From contig NW_005434659.1 of the NCBI RefSeq assembly GCF_000315625.1, positions 619,591-683,590 of the forward strand: a DNA stretch of 64,000 bases, in the 5' to 3' direction. The position numbers were made by a program, and so were the translations under genes. This document shows, piece by piece, positions 42,570-54,678 of the stretch (position 1 is its first letter; the number at the start of each line of letters is the position of its first letter). A model generated the notes under the pieces. The model saw nothing but the letters and a program-made list of their open reading frames with translations. It did not search any database and was not told the DNA's origin. Source of the stretch: Guillardia theta CCMP2712. Its lineage: Eukaryota > Cryptophyceae > Pyrenomonadales > Geminigeraceae.

Positions 42570-45500
42570 TCATGATGAGCCGGGAGGAGGAGGAGGAAGA
42601 GGAAGAGACGAAACAGCTCCATCCTCGCTTGTCTGTGTGACTTTGAGGAACACTTGCTCTAGACTGACCTGCACGAGGTGCTGGAATTAGTGGAGAAGAG
42701 ACGGGGAAGAGAACAGGAGGAGGCGGAGAGAGAAGGGGAGGGAGACAAGGGACGAGCAAGGGACGAGGAGGATGGAAGAGGAAGCAGGAGGGGGCGAGGG
42801 GAGGGGAGGTGAGGGGGCGAGGGGAGGGCCCAGAGGAAGCAATTCATACTTGACTGATGCAGTAGTCCTCAATGTTCATTTCCTCCTTCCACGTCTCCAT
42901 GGCAGCAAACAAATCAGCAAGCGGCATCTGCTTACAGGAAGTCAGGGGGGGAGGGAGGGAGAGGAAGGGAGAAGAGTTCTAGGAACAGGACAGGGAGTGT
43001 AGAAGCACCTGCGTGCTAGGTTCAGTTGCTTGCTCCTTCATCTGCACGTGCAGAGTGAAGATGCTGTTGGTGTTGTTGCTGCTGCTGCCGCTACTCAACA
43101 TCTTGCTGGAGGAGGAAGCACCCTGCTCCTGCTCCTGCTCCTCCTCCTTCACCTCCGCTGCTGGGAGCTTCTCCCGCAGGAGCTCCTCCAGCCTCATGCG
43201 CAGGAGAGCTCGAGAGGCAGCAGGGAGCTTGACCTGAAGGACGAGGCCGCGACCGAAGCGAGACTTGAGCGACTGCACGGAGCCGATGCAGCGCAACGAT
43301 CCCTTGCTCATGATCGCCACCCGAGTGCTGATCGCCTCCGCCTCCGCCATGCTGTGTGTAGTCAGGAGGATCGTCCGCCCTGGCAGCCGCGAGCGGAAGA
43401 AATCCCACATCCTCCTCTTGCTGATCGGGTCAACTCCAGTGCTGGGCTCGTCGAGGAGGAGGATGGAGGGGTCCCCGACCATCGAGAGAGCAGCACAGAG
43501 CTTCCTCCTCGTCCCCCCCGAGTACGTCTTGACGCACTTGTCAGCCCACTCGGCGATGCCGAACTCCTGCAGCAGCGACGTCGCTATGTTCTGCGCTGTC
43601 GCTCCCTTCAACCCCGCGAGCTCAGCACACAGGACGAGGTGCTCCCGACCCGTCATGCCCTCCCAGAGCGTGTCGCTCTGTGGGCAGATGCCCAGGAAAG
43701 GGAAGATATCAAGGAGGTTCCGGTAGACAGACTTGCCCCCCAGGATCGCCTCCCCTCCACTAGGCTGCAGCTCCCCCGATATCATCAGCATCGTCGTCGT
43801 CTTCCCCGCCCCGTTGGGCCCCAGAAGGCATATACACTCCCCCTTCCCAGCTGAGAACGATACGCTCCTCACAGCAACCTTCCCGCCTGCACCACAGCCG
43901 TAGAGCTTGCGGAGATGGTGAGCACAAAGATGCCCGCAGTGTTGCCTTCCTCCTGCCTCGATCCTCTCCCTCTCTGCAACCACGTCCGCGTCCTCCTCCT
44001 CCTTCGTGTCTTCTGGTAGCTGAACATGCTGCTTGCGGAAGAAGTAGGTTCGGAGGTCGAGGTGAGCGCTCATGAGCAGGTAGACCAGGCCAGAGAGGAG
44101 GAGGATGAGGTGATACTGCAGGATCCCGTCAGGAGAAAAGAAGACCTCCGATAGCGAGTCCTCTTGCTTCAGGTCGTGCGAGATGATGGCGTTGACGCTG
44201 AGCAGGAAGAGGCTCCAGGCAAAGGCAAGGGCGGGGAACACAGAGAGGATGAGAGAGAGGGAGGAGGCGAGGTTCGGGACAACGAGAGCGAGGGAGAAGA
44301 GGAGGGAGAGGGGGATGGTCGTCACGAACAGGAGCACAGTGCTCATGTACTTCAAGACGGCCTTGGAGGAGGAGAACAGGAAGGTGAGAGCATACGTCAG
44401 TGCGCTCATTGCGAAGGCAAAGCACAACATCAGGGAGGAGGAGGCCAGCGCATAGCTCGACATGAAGACAGGAGAGTGAGTCGCTGCCCCCAGGATGAGA
44501 GTGGCGAGGGCGATGAGCATGAGGAGCAGCACGTCGCTGCTGATCTGAGCCAACCAGAAGTCCAGACTTCTCGCGCCCGCCACGAAGAGCATGTGCTTGA
44601 GCCTTCGCTCCCTCTCGCTAACCATCTCCTCGGCGATGTAGGACGGAGGATACAGAAACGCCAGCGTGAGGAGGAACGAGAGCATGAAGCTCTGCGGCTG
44701 CGCCGTAACGGACCTGCCCGGGAGGGTGTGGAGGCTAGTCTCCACTTGCACCCCTCCCGCTGGTCCTCCTCCTCCCTCGCACGCCCGCAGCAGCGCCGCA
44801 TTGTAGACGGCATGCTGCAAGACAGTCGCCACCATCGTCCTGGTAGAGTTGAAGGTGATAGTCGTCTGCAGCGACCCAGGAGGGCTAGTCTCCATCAGGT
44901 GTACCTCCATGCCTGCGATGTACATCTTCTTCTTCTTCGCGGGAGCGTAACGGTCAGTGGCGTTGAGAAACTCCTCGTGGTTGGAGACCATGTTGCAGGC
45001 GAAGCCCTTCTGGGAGAGAGGATAGAGGAGGCTGGCGAGGGAGGAGGACGAGGAGTTGAGCAGGACCAGCTGAGAAATCCAGCGCTCTGAGCCGAGAGAG
45101 GAGAGAGAGATGGGCTTGCCGGCCCTTGTGAGGTCCCCGGAGAAGGAGAAGTAGGAGGAGTCGAAGAAGGTGAAGGTGAGGATCGACAGGACCGTCGGAT
45201 ACAGTAAGAAGTAGGCCAGAGCCCTTCGGTCTCGAATCCTCACCAGGAAAAGTTTTCTCATCAGGACCTGGAGGAGATGGAGGGCGAAGCAGGGTAGGGC
45301 AGGAGGAGGAGAGAGGAGGACAGAAGAGAGTCAGAGAGCATTCAGATACGGACAAGAGTCATGACTTGCCTTCACAGAGTGCAGGCCGTTGAAGTAGCGG
45401 ACTCTCCTCTCCTTCGTCTCCTGGGGTTCGTTCCCGTGCTTCCCCTCCTGAATGCTCGTCTCGTTGACCAGCACGACTCCCTCACAGATGCGCAGGAAAA

Positions 45501-48204
45501 CTTCCTCGAGCGACGTCGAGGTCAGCCCGTATCCCTTGAGCCCTAGTGATGACAGGTTGCTGTCGAGCCCCCGCAAGAGGTTCGGGAAGGTGGAGGAGGA
45601 GGGATGGCCGAGATCAAAGCTGGCCTCGCAGCTGGACCTGCTTGTCAGCTTGGCAGCTGGGACTCTCTTGAGGATGAACTGCTGGAGCATGTCGGAACCC
45701 AAGGGCAGGGAGCTCGAGCTCCTGCTGAACGCATCTGCCCCTCCTCCCGCTCCTCCGATCTCCTCCTCGCTGCAGTCATTGAAGACGCAGTGCAGCTTGT
45801 ACCCCAGCCCGTATTTGACCTTGAGCTCTAACGGCTCTCCACACGCCTTGAGGACGCCGTGGACCATGATTCCTATCCGGTCGGCGATGGCGTCAGCCTC
45901 GTCCATCGAGTGGGTCGACACAATCAGCACACGGTCCTTCTTGTTGTGAGCGAGGGCCCGCCAGAGAGCGTGTCTGCTCTTGGCGTCCATCCCTGCCGAT
46001 GGCTCGTCCAGGACCACAAACTTGGGATCGCCCGTGAGCGCCAGGGCGACCGACAGTCGCCTCTTCATCCCCCCCGACAAATTCTTCACTGCTTCCTGCA
46101 TCACGCTCCCCAGGTCCATCTCTTCGCAGCGCCTCGCGACTTCTTTTCTCAGCAGGGCACCTCTCAGGCCCCTCAGCCCTGCGAAGAACTTGAGATGTTC
46201 CTTGACGGTCAGGTCATCGAGCAGAATGTCTTCCTGCGGGCAGTAGCCCAGGATCTCTCGCAGCTTCTCGATGCTGTTCATGTCCTCCAGGACGTGATCG
46301 AAAATGCTGATCATCCCGCCGGAAGGGCTCACAATCCCCGTGAGCATGTTGAGCAATGTCGACTTCCCAGCTCCGTTGGGCCCCAGGAGGGCGAAGGTTT
46401 GATTCTCGTAGAGGTCGAGGGAGACTGACTCGACAGCCAGAGTTGTCTGGCCTCGATTCTCTTCGTCTATGTACACTTTCCTCACTGACCTCAGCTGCAC
46501 CCGGCTCCCTCCAGCTCCTCTAGCCTGCTCGACGTCTCCACCCTCTGCGTCTGCCCGCTCCACGTCCAACGACTCCGGCCCTGCCTCACCCGAGAGGCGG
46601 AGGAGGGGGATCCCGTCGTTGCTGTCTTCAAGGATGTGGCGGAACAACCTCCTCCGGAGGGATGCTGGAAGGCAGCGACATTTCTTCCACTCCCCTGTGC
46701 TGAAGGCTCGCTCGAGGTAGATGGCAAGAAGAAAGTAGATCGCAGCGTCAACCACCATCATGACAATGAGGATGCCCACAGGATGCTCTCCGGCAGCGAG
46801 GTTGCTCCATCGTATCCCGTTCCTCCAGATCTCAGCTCCTGTTGACGACATGGCAACGGGGGAGAGGAGCGAGAGGAACCAGAACACTTCCAACGGGACA
46901 TTCAACGCCCGGAGGAGAGCAAACAGGAAGCTGAAGAAGGCAAGAAGCCCCGAGCCAACCGCTCCCGCGATCTTGGGCGAATCGAAGAAGATGCTGACGA
47001 AGAAGGAGAAAGTTACAATGGAGGAGACGAAGGCGAGGAAGACAAAGTAGATGAGGGTTATGTCGCTGTCAGAAAATAGCGACGTGAAGGATCCGAACAC
47101 AACAACGAATGCGATGGCAATTGCGAATGCAAAGATTTCGGAGATCAGCCAGGCCGACCAGAAGACTATGTCCTTCAATCCCATACACCTCATGATGTTG
47201 CGCAGCCCGAGCTTCCGCTCGGTCACGATGTTCACGAGAAGGATCTGAATGGAAGGGATCCATGCCGCAACGAAATATAGCGAGGTTATCAACGAGATCT
47301 TCATCTCTGGTCCTCCAAGCTCGTCAAGGCTCGTCGTCGGCATCGGCTGCATCCACAGGTCGACCTTGGCGGAGTTTCCCAAGAACGAGAAAGTCTTGCG
47401 CAGGGAGTCATGCAGGAGCTTCTGAACCGTCAGGATGCCTGAGTCCATGTCAGCATTGGGGGAGAGCCCAGCTCGAGCGTCCAACGAGTTGGTGCTGTTG
47501 AAATGGATGGAAAGCCCGACTGTACAGGCGGCACATTTACCAGCGGCTCTCGGTAGCGCCCCTGGTATCTCATGCAGATTTTTACTCAATGAGGAGGATC
47601 GAGGGAGGTCGAGCATCCCACCTTCCTCCCCCCGCAGTCCCTTGCACTGTCCCTTCTCGCTCACCACCACTGCTGCTGATACGGTTCCGGGGTTTGCGAG
47701 GTGATATCTGTGGGCCGCTGTTAGGTTGGGCATGGCCATGACGGTCACTCTGGAGCCATAGAGCTCTTCCTCCAGGCTCCTCATCAGCCCTTGCACAAGT
47801 CTGCTCGAGGAAGGGAGCAGGAGGATCTTACACGTCCTCATGGTTTCATCCGCCTGACCAGGGTCACTCTGGTTCCCAGGGCCAAGCTTGCTCCTCCCTC
47901 GCACCTCTCCTCGACCGTAGATCGAGCCGCAGTAAGCCCCTGCTCTTGTCTGCTCCAGCCGCGGGATCGCTCTCGCCCTCCATCTCTCTACTGTCTGATT
48001 CTGTGTTCCCAGATCAACAACCGCCTTGAGCATTGCGATCAACATGAACGTGTAGATCGGAAATGCTATCTCTTTCAAGCTTGATTTCCAGTTCCTGATC
48101 TTCAACCTGACGTTCTTCCATAGTACCCATCTGAGTTGTTCTAGAGACATGCTATCCCAAAATTCTTCACTCCTTCCGAATCGTTCGCTGCCAACGACCT
48201 GCAT
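42570..48204 (-). CDS. Full-length ABC transporter, subfamily A (ABCA)
   Basis: Four exons (48204-45370, 45267-43009, 42927-42850, 42668-42570) give about 1756 aa arranged TMD1-NBD1-TMD2-NBD2. NBD1 has LLGPNGAGKSTLLNMLTGI, signature NLSGGMKRRLSVALALTG and Walker B FVVLDEPSAGMDAKSR. NBD2 has LLGPNGAGKTTTMLMISGEL, TYSGGTRRKLCAALSM and ILLLDEPSTGVDPISKRRM. Each TMD has an N-terminal helix, a long exocytoplasmic loop and a helix cluster, as in ABCA proteins. These flip or export lipids and sterols. The C-terminus has the regulatory segment ending VSLEQVFLKVTQT. Both ATPase sites look intact. ATG 48204 precedes the conserved LEQLRWVLWKNVRLKIRNWK; a GTG further upstream is not needed. The first intron appears to use a GC donor (AAG|GCAAGT at 45369). 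Assignment is confident; substrate unknown. Confidence 0.95.
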
Positions 48205-48630
48205 GTCAGAATTCAGTATCCTTTGGCTCACTCAGATTTGGTTGCCAATCAAAACTCCCCATCCCTATCCCTCGTTATCTCGGTTCCTGGATCTCCTTCA
48301 CGCTACATCTTCTCCCCTAGTTCCAATCCTCTCCTCCTCTCCTCTCTCCCTCTCTCCCTCCCCCCTCTCCTCTCCTCTCTTCCTATCGATTTCTCTCCAT
48401 GGGCGGGGAAATTTTGTGTTGCCCCACCCCACCCCCGATATAACCCCCCTACATGCTACTACCCACCCTCCCATCTCAACAAGGTCTCTTGCAAACCGAC
48501 TACCCTACCCCCTAATTTCAGTTTCTTATACCCCTCATACTCCCACAAACCCCCCTCATCACCCCACCCCATCCTGACTACATTCAGGACTACATTAGCA
48601 ATCCTGGCCTTCTAATCCCTTGTTACTCGC
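48205..48630. promoter_or_regulatory. Divergent upstream region of ABCA and plastid NAD(P)-binding-like genes
   Basis: Between 48419 and 48572 the plus strand carries clustered CCCCACCCC, GATATAACCCCC, CTACCCACC and TACCCCCTAA, ending some 60 bp before ATG 48631. The left part (48300-48400) is CTCTCC-rich. The C-rich tract sits on the coding strand of the plus gene, as at the 27405 and 36386 genes. Confidence 0.45.
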
Positions 48631-51600
48631 TATGGTCGGACGCGCGTCCGCCCATCGCTTCCTAATGCAACCTCCCTCTCCCTCCTCCTCCTCCTCCTCC
48701 CTCCTCCTCCTCCTCCTCGTTGCATCCTCCTTCCTCCAGTCAGAGGCCTTCTCCTTCTGCCCTGTGGTAAGTCGAGCATACCTCTGGTTCGAACAGTGAT
48801 GACGTCAAGCAAGGCTGGGCGCCCCGGAGTTTCTTCCAACTTCCTCCGCTCCCTCGAGCGATCTTGCCGGCATCATGCATCCCCGGCCCCCAGGCTGAGA
48901 GTCTCGTGCCAGCTTGATGGTGGTCTAGGCAAAGAGTTCGAAAACTACAAGAAGACAAGCGAACAAATGGAGGAAATCTTCAAGGTAGGTGATCACATTG
49001 TACGAGAGCATCTGATTGGAGTTGCAGAAAGCATCGAACGATCTTCAATCACGAGCAAAGGAGGAGCTGGACTCGTTCAATCAGCAGGTTTTGCTCATAC
49101 TGGTGTGTTGGTGTGACACTGAACACCCCCTCAGGTAGATGAAATTATGTCGAGGAGAGAGGAGGAGTGGGAGCTTCTCGGAGCTAAGGCGGCAGAGTCT
49201 CTCGTGAGCAAGGTGATGCCAAGTCGTAGACGGGAGGAGAGACTGACTGAGCTGATCGAAGGTTGACGATCTTGCTGAGAACTTCTTGAAGGGAACCGGT
49301 GCGGCGATTATTGAATCATGTAAGAAATAACTCTCGGTGCAGGAAGGGGTTCGAAAGACGACGACGACGATGAGTTTGCGGACCTTCAGAAGTATCTTGG
49401 ACCTCAGGTTGAGGAAGGAGGGCCAAGTGGCAGGAGCGCGTCGCACGTGACGGTCCTGCCAGGAAGTTGCGGTCATCGGCCCACCCGGGGTAGTTCGTGA
49501 TGAGGTGGAGGAGGAGCTAGTGAAGAGAGCTCCCTGTGACTGCTCTTGCTAGATCATGGCGAGGCTGGGCCAGCAGCAATCTCTCAAGATCTCTTCCTGC
49601 GAGAAGTGAGCTGAGAAGGTCGGGGCCGCTTGCCCCAGCTGACTCCCTCCCCCCTCAGACTTCTGGAGACCCGCGGCATGACCATCGAGAACTCTGACAC
49701 CCTCATCTTCGTAGGAAACGACGAGCCGCTGGACAGGGTTAGCTCCCTGCCCTCTCTTCTCCCCCTTCCTCCCTCTTGTTTCCTCCTACCTCCTCCTCCC
49801 TTCCCTCCCTCCTGCATCGTTTCGCCCCTCCTCCCTCTCTCCCGTTCTTGTTGCATCCCGCAGCTCATGTCATGGCAGAGCCTGGTTGAGCGCTTGATCG
49901 CAAGGGGGACTGCGACCAAGAAGGTCTTGGAGAAGTCGTGAGGCCATGGGATAAGAATACGCAGATTCGTCGAGTTGTCCTGCTGTCCTCCCTCGGAACC
50001 TTGCGTTCGGACACTTTCCCATTCTCGATGCAGAATGCTTTCTCAGGCAAGACATGTCATGACATGGCATGAATCTTTCATGATACTCCCTGTAGGTGTT
50101 CTTGACAAGAAGCGAGACGTCGAGCTTGGAATCCAAGAGAAGAGGTGAGTTGAGGCGTGAAGCGAAGGACTGAAACTCAGTCCGTGCGTGACAAAACTCG
50201 TCTTTTTTGCACAAGCTAGAGTGTGATGAATGGTTCTGCAGCAAGGCCGTCGGCTTCTCATACTCGATTGTGCGCGTTGGAAAGATCAATGCAGATCAGA
50301 ACCTCAAGGGTGAAGGAGAGGAAGGCTGATTGCTGATCTTTGACACTCGTCTCAAGGAGTCATGCTCAAGCCTGGAGACGACCTGGTCGAAGACATCAAC
50401 CCTTGCGTACCCCTCTCAGTCCTCCTGCTCTCCCATTAAATTTCAGCACCTAGGTTGCCGCCGAAGCTGTTCTGCAGTCGATGCTCTTCCAACCCTCTGC
50501 TCTCAACGCATCCATGTTGACGTCATTCTTTCTCGATGGCTGCCTGACGAGCTTCGATGTCAAGGTCTATCATCGGGGAGAAGAGCGCCAACTTTCCGAC
50601 GCAGACGGAGGTTTCCAGCAACGTTACTGACACGTCAAGGACTGAGAGGAGTGGCAGTGGGATGATGAATTCCTGCGCTTGGATGGACCTGAGCTCTTCC
50701 GCGAGCCTCTTGGGTCCGTTTCTGCTACGGTGAGTGTACTTGTTCTTCGGTCTGCTTCCTCCCTCCTCCCTCCTATCTCTTACCTCCCCGCCTTGAAACC
50801 TGCTTCCATGCTCGACCTGGTACCCTAATCTCCTCAACCCTCTCTTTGTCATCTACGAGCGCATTACGGCTGAATTCTACTCCGCAGGCCTGCATGGACT
50901 GGGTCAAGACCTCCTGGGCACCACGATGGGAGAAAAGCGGCAGCGGTCTGACGACGCCAGTAAAGGTAAAATTGACCTTCCCCTCTCCTCTCCTCCTCCC
51001 CCACCAACGCCATCGCCTCCTTTTCCTCCTCCTCCAAATCCTGCCTGCTGATATCTCCCTTCAGATTGTCGAGACGGCCAACGGAGTTCAGCTCGTCTTC
51101 AGGTGCATATCGTTTGTTCGTTTGCCTCCTTCACGAGCAAGTTTGTCAGGCCTCCCAAGTCAAACTTTGTCTCTTTCAAGGAGGAGAAAGTAGGGACATA
51201 CTGTCACTCTCCCTCCCCTCCTCCTGCTCCTGCTCCTGCTCCTGCTCCTCCTCCTGCTCCTCCTCCTCTGCCTGTCCCTCCCCTCCTTCCCCTTCTCCTT
51301 CTCTTCCTGCCCCCTTCCTCTCCTTGTATCCTGAGACGACTTGGCTCGGTAGGAAGCAGAGAAGGCGCGGGAGAAGGGCGACATGGTGAGTGCAAAAGGA
51401 TGGTCGGAACTCGCAACTCACTGGAGAGCAGGACGAGAAGAATTCCAAGTTTCGCCAGGTCACCGACAAGGAAGGAGGAGTAGAGGTTGGAGCATGCGCA
51501 GCTTCTGCTCGCCGATGCTGACGTGTCTTTCAAGGTTGTCGTTGAGGACAAGCCCTTTCCCCGCGTTCGGGCCCTGCGGTGCAATATGGGAGAGGTAGGG

Positions 51601-51815
51601 TCTGATCTGTGCCGGGGGTTGCGATGATGGAAGAGCAGGAGACTGTGATCAAGGAGACGTCGGAGAAAATTATCCTGTACGTGGAGCATGCTCCGAATGT
51701 TCCGATGATCCCTGCTCTGTCTCGTGTAGTACCGTTTGCAAGATGTGACATGTATTGTTGTTTCGACTTCCTCGGTGTGAATCATGATCTTTGTGTCTCA
51801 CACAATGTGATTTGA
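48631..51815 (+). CDS. Probable plastid protein with NAD(P)-binding (SDR-like) segment
   Basis: The first exon (48631-48771) encodes a bipartite leader: a Leu-rich signal peptide ending SSFLQSEA, then FSFCPV. Coiled-coil exons follow (EFENYKKTSEQMEEIFK, KEELDSFNQQ, EEEWELLGAKAAESLVSK, VDDLAENFLKG). Next comes VAVIGPPGVVRDEVEEELVK, then LLETRGMTIENSDTLIFVGN and SWQSLVERLIARGTATKK. Further on are WFCSKAVGFSYSIVRVGKIN and VAAEAVLQSMLFQPSALNAS, then WQWDDEFLRLDGPELF and ACMDWVKTSWAPRWEK. The last exons read VVVEDKPFPRVRALRCNMGE and ETVIKETSEKIIL. GxxG-like VIGPPG and SYSIVRVGK suggest an atypical short-chain dehydrogenase/NmrA-like fold. A stop at 49941 could mark a separate shorter gene, and several joins (49310, 50125, 50210) are unresolved. 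The function is not known. Confidence 0.55.
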
Positions 51816-52226
51816 GATGTGTCGTGGCATACCAAACACGATCTCCCATCACCTTTAATGTCTCATGCACTTGAATATGCTTTCACCCAATCCTTCATGT
51901 GATCATCACATCTCAATCACACTGTGTGACCTAGTCCTGTCAAGACATGTTGGTTCATCTCATCTCATCTCCTCACATCTCACATCACATCTGCATCGCA
52001 TTATCTGCATGCTCATCATGTCGTTTCGCTTCTTCTCTCATCTTCTCATCGCAGCTCTTCCCTCCGCAAAGACGTCAGTGCATGGATCGCAGCGCGCAAG
52101 TAGGGATAGTAAAATGCAAGGGTCCCTGCCACGGTCTATTAGTACCGGTACTCTTAATCGCTTTTTGAAGACATAAAGACCGGTACTCAAATCGCATCTA
52201 CCCCTTGAGGTTGGGTTATAAGAGCA
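51816..52226. other. Spacer upstream of HBP5-like gene
   Basis: CATCTCA/CACATCT direct repeats occupy 51900-52000. CTACCCC at about 52199 and TTATAA at about 52216 lie just upstream of ATG 52227, a compact promoter-like arrangement. No gene was seen. Confidence 0.45.
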
Positions 52227-54023
52227 ATGGCTGGAGCTTGGCGAGGCTTCGCCGCCGCTCCTCCTCCTGCTCACCGTCGTATGCTCCTCCTCCCTCTTGC
52301 CTTCACTCTCATCCTAGATACTCCGCGGACTTCAGGGTTCCTGGTCCCTCCTCCTTCTATACGGCAAGGAACGATCATATCCAAGGCACTGGGTAGGTGG
52401 AGAGCAGAAGTCCCGCGGAGGGGGCGCTGGTTCTCGATGCAGGCAGCAGATGACAAACTGGAAAGTCTTACCTTCGACTTCGCATCCCACCTGAAGGAGC
52501 ATCTCGACGGCCTGTGGGGGGCCAGGGGAGCTGAAGATTGGTCCTTGTACGCTGCAAACATACAGTTCAGCGATCCTATCCAGAGCCTGGGCGGGCTGGA
52601 GGAGTACAAGAAGTCCTTGATGCTGCTCAAGGACTCGCCGTTCTCTTCCAACGTCTTGTTTCAGACTCACGATGTCTCTGTCAGCGGCAAGGGGAGGGTG
52701 AGGTCGAGGTGGACCCTCTCGAGCGACGTGAAGATCCTACCATGGCGACCTCGAGTCGTTTTCACTGGCATCTCAGAGTACGAGCTGAATGAGGAGGGGA
52801 AAGTTTGCAAGCATGTAGACTACGTGAGTTTGAACAGACGCTTTCTTTGATGTGTCCTCCCCCTCTCGCTCCTTCTTCTCCTCATTTCCTCGTCGCTCAT
52901 ATGTGCTCTTCTGACGGGATAGCTGTTGTGTTCCTTTGACTTTTCATGCAGTGGGACAGTGTGAAGGAAGGAGAGTTTCTGGGTGGGTGGAAGGACATTC
53001 TTATCGGAGGAAGTCGCTTGTGGCAAGGGCGACAAGATCCCACAACCTACCTGCCCGAGGTTTGCGAGAATCTCACTGACCCCGCCCCATTCCGTTCCTC
53101 ATACAGTAGTGAAGATGACGATTCTTCGGAGAGGAAAGGATTACGAGCTGAGGAGAATAGAAGAATCCTACTACGCGGAGATTGTTCTGAACAGGACAAC
53201 AACGAGGGTAGCGCTGCAACTTGATCGTGGGGAGATGTTGTGACAGGATTTCTGCCTGCTCCAGGTGGGTGCGATCAAGGCGATGAACAAGTACTGGACG
53301 GTGTGAATTCGAGTGTGCTGAAAGAGGACGTGTGTGACAAGAAGCAGGGCTACAACACCAACGCTCGAGTCATCTCACCTTCTCAGCCGACCTTGTAGCC
53401 TCTAATGCTCACTTGCGATATTCCTGACCCCTCATGCTTTCCTCCCCCTGCAGCATCTCAGTGTCAGAACCTAGCTCGCAAGCTACCGTGACCGTGAGGT
53501 GACTGGATGCGGACGAGGTTGCCATGTAGTCAGAGCTGTCTGCACGCAGGAGCTTCCTACCTGGAGCTATGGGGACTGGGAAGGAGAAATCCCCGTGAGC
53601 GTGCTAGTCCAGGATGTGGGAAGGATGCTTACGAGCACCCGCAGGGAGCCGCTGGACAGGAAGGTCATGATCAAAAGAAGGCCTGGAGGGATCTTCGCTG
53701 TGCGTGTGCGCTGTTGAGCCCTGCGTCCTTTGACAAGATTTGGGACAGGTCAAGAGAATACTGACGCAACCTGACCCGCTGGACGAGTGGATCTCAACGG
53801 AGCAAGTGAGCCGACCTGCATTCGGCTCTGCGACTGCGCTGACCTGCGCAGGTCTACGATATCCGCGCTCAGCTCCTTGATCGCCTGACGGAGGAAGGGG
53901 TCAAGACCCGACAGGTCAGTGCAAGGCTGCAGGTGGATTGGCTCTGAATTCCGCTAGGACTTCAAGGTTGCGAGGTTCGCAAACGTGTATGGACCGGGCG
54001 ACATCCGGTATGAGTTGTGGTAA
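52227..54023 (+). CDS. Plastid DUF2358 + SOUL haem-binding protein (HBP5-like)
   Basis: The leader is MLLLPLAFTLILDTPRTSG-F, a signal peptide with Phe at the plastid-leader position. Exon 1 (52227-52823) encodes a DUF2358/NTF2-like domain: LYAANIQFSDPIQSLGGLEE, SRWTLSSDVKILPWRPRVVF, TGISEYELNEEGKVCKHVDY. It is spliced to WDSVKEGEFLGGWK (52952-53059). The SOUL domain follows: MTILRRGKDYELRRIEESYY (53115-53207), AIKAMNKYWT, GYNTNA, EPLDRKVMIKRRPGGIFAVR, YDIRAQLLDRLTEEGVKTR, and DFKVARFANVYGPGDIRYEL with the stop at 54023. The same two-domain order occurs in the Arabidopsis chloroplast haem-binding protein HBP5. SOUL proteins bind tetrapyrroles, so a haem or chlorophyll-breakdown role in the plastid is likely. 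The exons around 53310-53500 are the least certain. Confidence 0.85.
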
Positions 54024-54082
54024 GGAACCTCGGTTTCAAGATGGTGCTGGGGATAAGCGCTTGCAACTCCCAGGGTGCCCGT

Positions 54083-54265
54083 TCAATCTTTCGAGATGCG
54101 AGCTGCTTCATTGATCAGGTCAGCCAGCTCTGTGGTGCCGGTGAGATCTCCCTGACTGCATGCTTGCAGCGCTTCAAACACTTCCAAGATCAGTGGCCTC
54201 AAACTGGACTTCTCACTCCTCGACGAGGAGGAGTGAGCGTGTCTGGCCCTGGCCTCCATGGACAT
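54083..54265 (-). CDS. Small ORF with helical C-terminus, unidentified
   Basis: From ATG 54265 (in frame with an earlier ATG at 54397) the frame reads MSMEARARHAHSSSSRSEK and then SSLRPLILEVFEALQACSQG and LTGTTELADLINEAARISKD to the stop. The amphipathic helical character suggests real coding, but no family is recognised and no splicing evidence exists. It could be the last exon of a gene whose upstream part is unresolved. Confidence 0.35.
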   Translation of the reverse strand: MSMEARARHAHSSSSRSEKSSLRPLILEVFEALQACSQGDLTGTTELADLINEAARISKD

Positions 54266-54452
54266 CGATGTGAATCGTTGAGGAGGGTTGGGAGAGGTAG
54301 GATAAAACTTTGAAGATGAAGAATAAGGATGACACTGCGATAATGCAACGATGCGAGAAGGTGGTGTCCAGTATGGCAATAAACATCCATGAAACAAAAC
54401 ATGTTCTCATACTACAGTTGCAGCATGTTTCTGCTCACGCTCCTCGTTGCAA

Positions 54453-54678
54453 TTAGGAGGAGAACCTGCCCTCGTGGCTGAGGTCGTCAGCATTCACGAT
54501 GCCTGAGGTGGCCTTGTCGGAGAGACCTGATCGACCCACATGTCAGCACAATACAGCACGCGATATCGTTGCCAGGGGGCTCACCGGAGCCCTCCTTGGA
54601 AACATGGTAGGGCTGGTCCATGGGGCCAGTGACGGAGAAAGCGTGGGACAAGACTTGGAACCTGGAGGAGATGAGCAT
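54453..54678 (-). CDS. Small two-exon ORF, unidentified
   Basis: ATG 54678 begins MLISSRFQVLSHAFSVTGPM and PYHVSKEGSG. A clean GTGAGC...TCAG intron of about 58 bp follows, in matching phase, and then LSDKATSGIVNADDLSHEGR and a stop at 54453. The total is about 55 aa. The phase match and composition favour a real small protein or the 3' end of a larger gene. No family is recognised. Confidence 0.35.

Noticed and set aside
44164-45090. 308-codon plus-strand ORF rich in Glu/Arg/Gly
   Set aside because: It is the antisense shadow of the ABCA second transmembrane domain.
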